In this document: in pieces, positions 23,595 to 29,150 of the stretch | Numbering within the stretch: position 1 is the first letter of the stretch | How the letters are laid out: every line of letters begins with the position of its first letter | Assembly: GCA_026985755.1 (NCBI GenBank) | Contig: JALSPX010000222.1 | Coordinates: 1-29,150, forward strand | Source of the DNA: Sulfurovum sp. | GTDB lineage: Bacteria > Campylobacterota > Campylobacteria > Campylobacterales > Sulfurovaceae | Length of the DNA: 29,150 bases | Direction: 5' to 3' | The notes under the pieces: generated by a model | Told to the model about the DNA's origin: nothing | Databases searched by the model: none | The model's input: the letters and a program-made list of their open reading frames with translations, nothing else | Translations under genes and position numbers: made by a program

Positions 23595-25364
23595 TTATAT
23601 CATCGAGCTAAAATAACTCTCATCTTTAGAAAGCAATTCTCTTGGCGTGCCACTATCCACTACTTTACCATCTTCTAGTACATAGATAAACGCTGCACTT
23701 TTAATGGTGCTAAGCCTATGTGCTATGGTAATCACCGTCTTGTCAGCCAAGAAGTCATGTAGTGCTTCAAAGAGTTTAACCTCAGTATGCACATCCAACG
23801 CTGAAGTGGATTCGTCAAAAATAACCACTTTAGGGTCAGACAAAATCATTCTGGCGATGGCAACCCTTTGTCTCTGTCCTCCACTGAGTTTGATACCGTC
23901 TTTTCCGACAAGCGTATCAAGCCCTAAATCTAAACGTGCTATAACATCATCAAGTTGTGCTATGTGAAGTGCCTTTTGAATAACTTCTGGTGCATAAGAT
24001 TTACCTAACGTTAGATTAAACAGCATTGTATCATTAAAAAGTTTAGGATGTTGCAAGATAAGATGAATATTTTCACGAATGGTAGAAAGTTTCAAGTTTT
24101 TGTTGGAAACACCCCCATAACGTATCTCTCCTTCATCTAAAGGATAAAAGCCCACAAGAATGTTAGAAAGTGTCGTCTTTCCGGAACCACTCGCCCCAAC
24201 GATAGCTACTTTAGAACCTTGCTTTATTTCCATACTAATATTTTCTAATATATATTTGTCTTTTTGATAGGCGAAGGAAAGGTTATTAACCACTATATCT
24301 ATAGCATGTTTGCCCATAAAGGGGTTCTGTGTTTCTTCAATCTGGGGTTCTTGTTCCATCTCATAAATGCTGTTTATTCGTTTACATGCAGCCTTAGCGG
24401 TAGAGAGCACATACTGAAAGTTTATGATGTCTTGAATAGGGTTGACCATCACCCAAAGGTAAGAGAACACCGCAAGCATCAGTCCTACAGAGAGGTCTGA
24501 GTATGCCACAGCCAAGATGCTTACTGCTCTGAAAATTTCATACCCGGCCAAGAAGACCAAGTAAGAGTACTTTAAAGCACGGTCACTTTTATAACCGTAG
24601 TTTATGGCATGGGTACGTAACGCTTCGGCTTTTATACGGCTCTGTTCAAAGAAGTACGCCTCTTTATTTGCTGCACGGATTTGATGAAAAAGTTCAAGTG
24701 TCTCTGTCAAAGCAGACTGAAACATCTCTACAGCTTTGTTCTCCTCTTTTTTCAACTCACCAATGTTTCGTGCCAATTTCACGGTAAAAAGTACCACAAT
24801 AGGATTGGTAATCAAGATAAAAATTGCCAACTGCCAATGAATCCATAGTAATATAATAGCAGAGAAAAGCAATAAAAGCACAGCTACAATGAGTTTAGAG
24901 ATAGTAGAACTCACAAAACCGTCTATAGTCTCCACATCTGTCACAAGCTTAGAGGTCACTGCCCCTACCCGCATCATCTCATACTCTTTAAGTGAAACAC
25001 GTTGAAGATGATCTAATAAAGAGACTCGCATTTTGTAAGTAATATTTTTTGATATGGAAACAAATATTTTTGTCTGGAATATAGATAACAAGGTGCTTAT
25101 AACACGAAGAACGAGTATCACCACCAATATAAAAAAGACATACCCTTTGGTATCAGAAGTAAAAATATTTTGACTTATCCATGTGATAAAACCATGCTCT
25201 TTACCTAAAAGGAGTTCATCTACCAAGATAGGAATAAACAGAGGAATGGCTACCACAAGTAATGTAGCTATAATCGCGATAACATTACCCAATAATACTT
25301 CCTGTCTATAGGTAAAAAGTTGTTTTACAATACCTTTAATTGTACAATGTTTTATCATCTTCAT
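23595..25364 (-). CDS. ABC exporter, fused membrane and ATPase domains (MsbA-like architecture)
   Basis: A type-I ABC half-transporter of 589 residues that acts as a homodimer. The membrane domain (about 20-310) carries six helices. The ATPase domain follows with Walker A GASGSGKT (390-397), signature LSGGQRQR (493-500), Walker B VVIFDEST (513-520) and the switch AHRLS near 545. The open frame continues 27 codons upstream into serB. I place the start at 25364 because that ATG shares the TAATG overlap with the serB stop and because the upstream segment (Cys- and Arg-rich) looks like serB in another frame. The substrate cannot be read from sequence; lipid or peptide export is typical. It lies in the operon serB, ABC, membrane protein, uppP. 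Confidence 0.9.
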   Translation of the reverse strand: MKMIKHCTIKGIVKQLFTYRQEVLLGNVIAIIATLLVVAIPLFIPILVDELLLGKEHGFITWISQNIFTSDTKGYVFFILVVILVLRVISTLLSIFQTKIFVSISKNITYKMRVSLLDHLQRVSLKEYEMMRVGAVTSKLVTDVETIDGFVSSTISKLIVAVLLLLFSAIILLWIHWQLAIFILITNPIVVLFTVKLARNIGELKKEENKAVEMFQSALTETLELFHQIRAANKEAYFFEQSRIKAEALRTHAINYGYKSDRALKYSYLVFLAGYEIFRAVSILAVAYSDLSVGLMLAVFSYLWVMVNPIQDIINFQYVLSTAKAACKRINSIYEMEQEPQIEETQNPFMGKHAIDIVVNNLSFAYQKDKYILENISMEIKQGSKVAIVGASGSGKTTLSNILVGFYPLDEGEIRYGGVSNKNLKLSTIRENIHLILQHPKLFNDTMLFNLTLGKSYAPEVIQKALHIAQLDDVIARLDLGLDTLVGKDGIKLSGGQRQRVAIARMILSDPKVVIFDESTSALDVHTEVKLFEALHDFLADKTVITIAHRLSTIKSAAFIYVLEDGKVVDSGTPRELLSKDESYFSSMI

Positions 25365-25990
25365 TAAACGATTTTCAATATCTCTCTTAAATCCTTCACA
25401 TCTACACAATGCGTAGCAGCCTCTTTGAGTATTGGTTTGGCACAAAATGCCACACGTCTGTCTGCATGTGCAAACATACTCAAATCATTTGCACCATCTC
25501 CTACTACTAAAGTATTGCTTCTATCTATACCAAGCAGTGCTTGTAGACGTATAATCATGTCACCTTTTGCATCTGAGTACATCATCTCTCCCCCTACGGC
25601 ACCTGTAAGTATGCCATTTTCATCTGCATGAAGAAAGTTAGAGAAATCTGCATCAATACCTAATTTTTGACATGCTGGCTTGGTGGCATCTCTGAATCCT
25701 CCAGAGAAACAAACGACTGTATAGCCTTTCTCTTTCAGCCCTGCTACGACTTCAACTGATCCTTTCATCATAGGAAGACTTGCACATATCTCTTCTACTT
25801 TTGAAGATGGTAATCCTTTTAATAGTGATACACGTTCAATCAGTGATGCATAGAAATCTAACTCCCCTGCCATCGCTCGTTCGGTAATTGCTTCTACTTC
25901 TTTTTTCAAGCCAAGCACCTCTGCAAAAAAATCGATGGTCTCACCATCCATAAGTGTGGAGTCAAAGTCAAAGACTGCTAATTTGGACAT
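25364..25990 (-). CDS. serB: Phosphoserine phosphatase (HAD family)
   Basis: SerB removes the phosphate of phosphoserine in the last step of serine synthesis. The 208-residue protein is a HAD phosphatase: motif I DFDSTL with nucleophile Asp8 and acid Asp10, motif II FSGGF near 95, a Lys in motif III (SDAKGDM) and motif IV GDGANDLSMF. The helical cap (MDGETIDFFAEVLG, ITERAMAGELDF) matches SerB. It lacks the extra N-terminal ACT-like domain of E. coli SerB, as short forms do. Two tandem ATGs exist (25993, 25990). GAGG lies 3 and 6 nt before them, so 25990 is preferred. It is the first gene of a four-gene operon and is divergent from the metF-like gene. Confidence 0.9.
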   Translation of the reverse strand: MSKLAVFDFDSTLMDGETIDFFAEVLGLKKEVEAITERAMAGELDFYASLIERVSLLKGLPSSKVEEICASLPMMKGSVEVVAGLKEKGYTVVCFSGGFRDATKPACQKLGIDADFSNFLHADENGILTGAVGGEMMYSDAKGDMIIRLQALLGIDRSNTLVVGDGANDLSMFAHADRRVAFCAKPILKEAATHCVDVKDLREILKIV

Positions 25991-26055
25991 CATATACCTC
26001 TATGCAATATTTTGGTAGAATTATATCAAATAAAAAAGAAAAGAAGTATATGATG
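25988..26055. promoter_or_regulatory. Divergent serB / metF-like control region with mirrored starts
   Basis: The 13-mer GAGGTATATGATG (minus, 26000-25988) and GAAGTATATGATG (plus, 26043-26055) are inverted copies with one difference. Each contains the SD and tandem start codons of its gene. The 42 bp between them include TAGAATTATAT, a plausible -10 region, so two divergent promoters must overlap here. Confidence 0.55.
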
Positions 26056-26973
26056 TTTGAAAAATTTTGTGATGTATTGTGCCTTGAAAAAGAATTTATC
26101 ACCGTAGAGATAAATCCTCCACATGGAGCTTCGATAGATAGAATCATTGCTGACATACAAAAATATAACCTCCAAGATAAAGTCACAGGATTTTCATGTA
26201 CTGACAACCCACTAGCAAAACTTAAAATGTCTGGTGTACTCTCTGCCATTAAAGTACAGCAAGCGTTTAATAAACCTGTCATTGCTACGATGAGTATGAG
26301 AGATAAAAATAAACTCTCTTTACAGTCTACGCTACTTGGGGCAAATGATTTTGATTTGCGTTGTATTTTGGCACTCACAGGTGATCCTGCAAAATTTTCT
26401 GACCAACCAGATGTCAAAGGTGTTTTAGAACGTGATTCCACATTACTCTTAAGTATTATTCACCATCTCAATAAAGGTGTTGACTACTCAAACAAAGAGC
26501 TACACCCTGCACCAAAACCTATCTATCCTTTTGCTGTAAGCAATGCCTATGCAAAAGATATGAATTCACTCAAGAAACGTATGATAAAAAAACTCAATTA
26601 CGGTGCAAGAGCTATCATTACACAACCTGTGTATGATATAGAAAATGCAAAAGAGTTATTGGAACTCTTTGAAGAAGCAAAAAAAATAAGTATTCGTGAC
26701 ACAGCAAAAGAAGCACATTTGGTATTAGGACAATTTCCTATAGTATCTGCTAGAACCGCTAATTTTATAGATGATAAGGTACCGGGTATTAATGTGCCTA
26801 AAGATATCATTGATGAGATGAATCTTGCAGCCATGGATGGTGAGGAGAAAGAACGTCAGATAGGTTTTTACCTTTCAAAAGCTATCTTTGATGAAGTAAT
26901 GCAAGCACATGGAAAAGTACATTTAATGACACACAATCGCTTTGATTTATGTGCAGAATTAATTGGTGAGTAA
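26053..26973 (+). CDS. metF: Methylenetetrahydrofolate reductase family protein
   Basis: Members of this family reduce 5,10-methylene-THF to 5-methyl-THF with FAD, either for methionine synthesis or in C1 pathways. The roughly 306-residue protein starts EFITVEINPPHG, the family's beta-1 strand with the catalytic Glu position. It continues with VTGFSCTDNPLAKLKMSG, DLRCILALTGDPAKF (flavin-binding loop) and GARAIITQPVYDIENAKEL, then LGQFPIVSARTANFIDDKVPGI. This is a typical order for a TIM-barrel MTHFR. The frame is open further upstream, but the start is set by GAAG at 26043-26046 and the ATGATG at 26050/26053. It ends next to the tRNA-Ser gene. Compared with E. coli MetF it is divergent, so a second MetF elsewhere or a different C1 role is possible; symbol given on family grounds. 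Confidence 0.8.
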   Translation: MFEKFCDVLCLEKEFITVEINPPHGASIDRIIADIQKYNLQDKVTGFSCTDNPLAKLKMSGVLSAIKVQQAFNKPVIATMSMRDKNKLSLQSTLLGANDFDLRCILALTGDPAKFSDQPDVKGVLERDSTLLLSIIHHLNKGVDYSNKELHPAPKPIYPFAVSNAYAKDMNSLKKRMIKKLNYGARAIITQPVYDIENAKELLELFEEAKKISIRDTAKEAHLVLGQFPIVSARTANFIDDKVPGINVPKDIIDEMNLAAMDGEEKERQIGFYLSKAIFDEVMQAHGKVHLMTHNRFDLCAELIGE

Positions 26974-26996
26974 TTTTATGAAATCACAAAACGAAG

Positions 26997-27087
26997 TGGC
27001 GGACAGTGAGGGATTCGAACCCTCGGTACCCGTGAAGGTACACACCCTTAGCAGGGGCGCGGATTAAACCAGCTCTCCCAACTGTCC
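26997..27087 (-). tRNA. tRNA-Ser (anticodon GCU)
   Basis: On the minus strand the 5' acceptor arm GGACAGT (27087-27081) pairs with ACTGTCC (27007-27001). The discriminator G at 27000 and an encoded CCA at 26999-26997 follow. The anticodon loop CTGCTAA gives anticodon GCU, reading AGC/AGU serine codons. A long variable arm, as in all class II serine tRNAs, precedes the T arm GAGGGTTCGAATCCCTC. It converges with the metF-like gene. Confidence 0.95.
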
Positions 27088-27105
27088 ATCTGTTTTGTGG
27101 GTGAG

Positions 27106-27111
27106 ATTATA
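27106..27111 (-). promoter_or_regulatory. Probable -10 box of tRNA-Ser
   Basis: The minus strand reads TATAAT here, 18 bp before the mature tRNA 5' end, giving a short leader of about 11 nt. The sequence before it is AT-rich with no strong -35. Confidence 0.5.
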
Positions 27112-27187
27112 ATTAATTTGTCTTAAACTAAAGCTTAAAAAGTAACTCTTTTGTGTATGATTAGAAAAAATTCAAAGGAACGACATC

Positions 27188-27322
27188 ATGTTTCAAAAAA
27201 TTGCCCCTCTCATTATACTACTTATGTTTGCAACAGGGATGTATTTTATGATGCAAGGCATGGACAATGCAGTCAATATGGCTAAGGGCACCTCTAAACC
27301 CAAAAAAGAGATTAAAAAGTAG
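27188..27322 (+). CDS. 44-residue single-span membrane protein, unknown
   Basis: A short gene with no recognised family. The product starts MFQKIAPLIILLMFATG, has one membrane helix (about residues 6-22) and many methionines (7 of 44). It ends in a lysine-rich cytosolic tail (KGTSKPKKEIKK). Support for translation is good: AAAGGA about 8 nt before the ATG, and an uninterrupted frame to TAG at 27320-27322. A TATGAT at 27156-27161 could be its -10 box. Its last 11 bp overlap the 3' end of pyrF on the other strand. It is transcribed away from tRNA-Ser. The combination of one helix, basic tail and short length resembles small subunits or modulators of membrane complexes, but no partner is visible nearby. 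Confidence 0.6.
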   Translation: MFQKIAPLIILLMFATGMYFMMQGMDNAVNMAKGTSKPKKEIKK

Positions 27323-28004
27323 CTATCACTTCTAAGATTTGCTCCACTTTGTCTCTTGGGTTTTTATCTTTATAGATAGGACGACCTACCACAGGGTAGT
27401 CTACGCCTTCTTCACTAGCCAACTCCAAGGTTGCTACACGTTGTTGGTCGCCTGCATTTTCACCAAAAGGGCGTATGCCAGGGCAGAGTGTCAAGAAGTC
27501 ATTTGAAGTAGCATTTTTAATCGCCCTGCTTTCAAAGGTAGAACAGACCACACCATCTAAGCCATTTTCATAGGCCATTTTTGCAAACTGTTCTGCTTTT
27601 TCATCGATGCTTTTTTCATACACGGCTTGAAAATTGGCTTCATCAAAAGAAGTGAGCGCCGTGACAGCCAGTACCAAAGGACGCTTTTCATAGCTGCTAA
27701 GTCTATCCATCACTGTTTTCATAGCCACTGAACCTGCACTGGCATGGATGTTAAACATATTAACACCCAACTTAGCTATCTCCTCAGCAGCGTCTGCCAT
27801 GGTGTTGGGAATGTCATAGAGTTTGAGGTCTAAAAATATTTTAAAATCAGGGTTTATCTTTTTGAGTGCCTCTATAAATGGCTTACCATCACGTATGTAG
27901 GCACGAAATCCTACTTTCATCCAGACATCATAGCCTTTGAGTAACTCAGCTAAGGCTAAATTCTCTTTATCAGATGGTAAATCTAGTGCAACACATAATT
28001 CCAT
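27312..28004 (-). CDS. pyrF: Orotidine 5'-phosphate decarboxylase
   Basis: PyrF decarboxylates OMP to UMP in the last step of pyrimidine synthesis. The 230-residue TIM-barrel protein starts MELCVALDLPS, with the first substrate-binding Asp8. It has the catalytic D-x-K-x-x-D array at Asp59, Lys61 and Asp64 in FLDLKLYDIPNT, and ends with the phosphate-binding VVGRPIYKDKNPRDKV. Length is normal for the bacterial form. AAGGGG lies about 7 nt before the ATG at 28004. It overlaps the small plus-strand gene by 11 bp at its 3' end. Its upstream region carries repeats (28023-28116) shared with the divergent cyclophilin gene. Confidence 0.96.
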   Translation of the reverse strand: MELCVALDLPSDKENLALAELLKGYDVWMKVGFRAYIRDGKPFIEALKKINPDFKIFLDLKLYDIPNTMADAAEEIAKLGVNMFNIHASAGSVAMKTVMDRLSSYEKRPLVLAVTALTSFDEANFQAVYEKSIDEKAEQFAKMAYENGLDGVVCSTFESRAIKNATSNDFLTLCPGIRPFGENAGDQQRVATLELASEEGVDYPVVGRPIYKDKNPRDKVEQILEVIATF

Positions 28005-28022
28005 GGTAAGACCCCTTGTTTT

Positions 28023-28116
28023 GGAAGTGATGACTTCAGTCTCACATAAAGTTTTTTAGCACAGAAGAATCTCACTTCCTACCCAACTCCATAGTGGGAG
28101 TGAACTCTCCACTTCC
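28023..28116. repeat. Palindromic repeats between pyrF and ppi
   Basis: GGAAGTGA (28023-28030) is inverted at 28072-28079 (TCACTTCC), and CACTTCC recurs at 28110-28116. A smaller hairpin ACTCC-atagt-GGAGT (with one extra G, about 28086-28101) lies between the latter two. GAAGT-gatg-ACTTC (28024-28037) is a further small palindrome. The build is similar to the REP-like pair at 493-601, though the sequence is only distantly alike. Confidence 0.5.
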
Positions 28117-28118
28117 TT

Positions 28119-28142
28119 TATAATTATATTGGTATAATTATA
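28119..28142. promoter_or_regulatory. Double TATAATTATA palindrome before ppi
   Basis: TATAATTATA (28119-28128) is repeated exactly at 28133-28142 after TTGG. Each copy is a palindrome and contains TATAAT on both strands. It lies 31 bp before the cyclophilin ATG and 115 bp before pyrF. It can serve as -10 of ppi, as a divergent promoter, or as an operator. Confidence 0.5.
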
Positions 28143-28173
28143 CTTTAAATTAACTAATTAAGGACTAAACACT

Positions 28174-28692
28174 ATGTTTGGAAAAGACTCAAAAAGATAC
28201 GACATACCTCAAGAAGAGATGGAAACATACCAATACGCTAAATTTAACACCTCAAAAGGTACCATTTGGGCAAAACTTTACCCCGATGAAGCACCTAATA
28301 CTGTAGCAAACTTTGCACACTTGGCAAAAGAAGGGTTTTACAATGGATTAAAGTTTCATAGAGTTATCCCTGGATTTATGGCACAAGCTGGTTGCCCACA
28401 CTCTAAAGACAATCCAGCTATGGCAGGCACAGGTGGACCAGGCTGGCAAATAGACTGTGAAACTGACACAAGTACCCAACCACACAGACGTGGTACACTC
28501 TCTATGGCACACGCAGGACCAAACACAGGTGGAAGCCAGTTCTTCATCACGTTTGTGCCTACACCGCACTTAGATGGTGTACACACAGTATTTGGTGCTA
28601 TCGAAGAAGATGACACAGACTCTTTCATGGTACTTGACAACATTGAGCAAGATGATACGATAGAATCTATTGAAGTTGTAGCTTCAAAATAA
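28174..28692 (+). CDS. Cyclophilin-type peptidyl-prolyl cis-trans isomerase
   Basis: Catalyses proline isomerisation during protein folding. The 172 residues form one cyclophilin domain: NTVANFAHLAKEGFYNGLKFHRVIPGFMAQAG (catalytic Arg in FHRVI), GTLSMAHAGPNTGGSQFFIT, and LDGVHTVFG near the C-terminus. There is no signal peptide or membrane helix, so it is cytoplasmic like E. coli PpiB. A short extra N-terminus (about 25 residues, FGKDSKRYDIPQEEMETYQ) precedes the domain. The ATG at 28174 has AAGGA about 9 nt upstream. It is divergent from pyrF across a repeat-rich 169-bp region and is followed by two hairpin repeats. Confidence 0.93.
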   Translation: MFGKDSKRYDIPQEEMETYQYAKFNTSKGTIWAKLYPDEAPNTVANFAHLAKEGFYNGLKFHRVIPGFMAQAGCPHSKDNPAMAGTGGPGWQIDCETDTSTQPHRRGTLSMAHAGPNTGGSQFFITFVPTPHLDGVHTVFGAIEEDDTDSFMVLDNIEQDDTIESIEVVASK

Positions 28693-28702
28693 TCTATTAA
28701 CC

Positions 28703-28728
28703 GTAGGTCGGGTTGCCCTCATCCCGAC
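28703..28728. repeat. CGTAGGTCGGG hairpin downstream of ppi
   Basis: GTCGGG (28707-28712), a 10-nt loop and CCCGAC (28723-28728) form a perfect 6-bp GC stem 14 bp after the cyclophilin stop. The lead-in CCGTAGG is the same as that of the element at 22092. It is not followed by a U-tract but may still slow transcription. Confidence 0.55.
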
Positions 28729-28789
28729 ATGTATTTGTATAAAATAATATTCACCATTGTTTGAATATTTGTCGTATAGAGGAATAGAG

Positions 28790-28844
28790 GGGTCTGGTGA
28801 TTTGTGATTTGTTGCAACGCAATGAATCATGAATCACCTGACCC
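28790..28844. repeat. 55-bp hairpin made of inverted heptamers upstream of nadE
   Basis: The arms pair as GGGTC, GGTGATT, TGATT, TTG against CAA, AATCA, AATCACC, GACCC, with regularly placed TG/TG and T/T mismatches and a 5-nt loop (28815-28819). The left arm contains TGATTTG twice in tandem and the right arm ATGAATC twice, so it is also a heptanucleotide repeat folded on itself. It ends 22 bp before the NAD synthase ATG, just upstream of its AAAGGA. Confidence 0.8.
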
Positions 28845-28866
28845 TCGGTAAAATCAAAGGAAAACC

Positions 28867-29150
28867 ATGTTCGGATTCTATCGTGTCGCAGCAGCCGTCA
28901 ACAAAACCACTGTAGGTAACCCTGCTAAAAATGCTGAAGAAATTTTAACCCTCATACGTGAAGCACATGCCAAAGAGGTTTCTGTCATTGTATTTCCAGA
29001 GCTTACCCTCACGGGATACACTGCCAGTGACCTTTTGATGAACCAAACACTCATCATCAATCAAAATGAATCTTTTGAATATATATTAAAAAATATAGAA
29101 AATATCAATACCATTGCCATCATAGGGCTAGCCATCTTTGAAGCCGATAG
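28867..29150 (+). CDS. nadE: NAD+ synthase, glutamine-hydrolysing, N-terminal part (3' cut by window)
   Basis: The long form of NadE amidates nicotinate adenine dinucleotide with ammonia released from glutamine by its N-terminal nitrilase-type domain. The 94 visible residues belong to that glutaminase domain. The strand VIVFPELTLTGYTASDLL is characteristic, with the nitrilase-triad Glu at residue 45, and the following region leads to the next beta strand (TIAIIGLAIFE). AAAGGA lies about 7 nt before the ATG. The catalytic Lys and Cys and the synthetase domain lie beyond the window, so an orphan nitrilase-family amidase cannot be fully excluded; the FPEL..TGY..SDLL pattern favours NadE. A 55-bp hairpin repeat occupies its leader. 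Confidence 0.8.
   Translation, partial: MFGFYRVAAAVNKTTVGNPAKNAEEILTLIREAHAKEVSVIVFPELTLTGYTASDLLMNQTLIINQNESFEYILKNIENINTIAIIGLAIFEAD

Noticed and set aside
25365..25445. Upstream 27-codon extension of the ABC exporter
   Set aside because: The segment is the serB 3' end read in another frame, and the TAATG overlap at 25364 gives a better start.
25954..26049. Upstream extension of the metF-like frame
   Set aside because: It would overlap serB and the divergent promoter region, and lacks SD. The conserved domain begins just after the ATGATG at 26050-26055.

Overview
The window comes from an AT-rich bacterium that I place in the Campylobacterota (formerly Epsilonproteobacteria). The main reason is the block fabZ-lpxA-clpX-mreB-mreC followed by carB, which from memory matches the order in Campylobacter jejuni. 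Other support is a QueH with a long C-terminal extension and a diverged OadA/PycB next to pckA. A marine or sediment sulfur oxidiser (Sulfurovum/Sulfurimonas type) is a guess, not shown by the sequence.

Layout. 1-472: 3' end of lpxB. 473-660: a REP-like inverted pair and a heptanucleotide tandem repeat. 661-9732 (+): queH, fabZ, lpxA, clpX, mreB, mreC and carB, covering tRNA modification, lipid A/fatty acid supply, protein quality control, rod shape and carbamoyl phosphate. 9733-11100 (-): an RhlE-like DEAD-box helicase. 11101-12660 is the accessory part: a 162-bp imperfect palindrome, a small secreted protein, a 272-bp MITE-like element with 34-bp terminal inverted repeats, and a secreted DUF1566-type protein. 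12660-15057 (-): mgtE and a CNNM/CBS protein, probably Mg2+ uptake and efflux. 15164-20543 (-): a DUF2892 mini-protein, pckA and the Na+-pumping oxaloacetate decarboxylase oadG-oadA-oadB. 20632-22014 (-): a second DEAD-box helicase. 22159-25990 (-): a tight four-gene unit serB, ABC exporter, unknown membrane protein and uppP. After that come a divergent metF-like gene, tRNA-Ser(GCU), an unlisted 44-residue membrane protein, pyrF, a cyclophilin and the start of a glutamine-dependent NAD synthase.

How the genes work together. oadGAB and pckA meet at oxaloacetate: one decarboxylates it to pyruvate while pumping Na+, the other makes PEP. fabZ, lpxA and lpxB act in outer-membrane lipid synthesis, and uppP recycles the undecaprenyl carrier. 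mreBC organise the wall machinery.

No phage, CRISPR, transposase or defence system is visible. The most unusual content is repetitive DNA. At least seven different small palindromic or heptanucleotide repeats lie between genes, one lies inside the carB reading frame, and one supplies the uppP stop codon. One of these (22092-22163) is a pair of inverted hairpins whose differences are compensatory base-pair changes.
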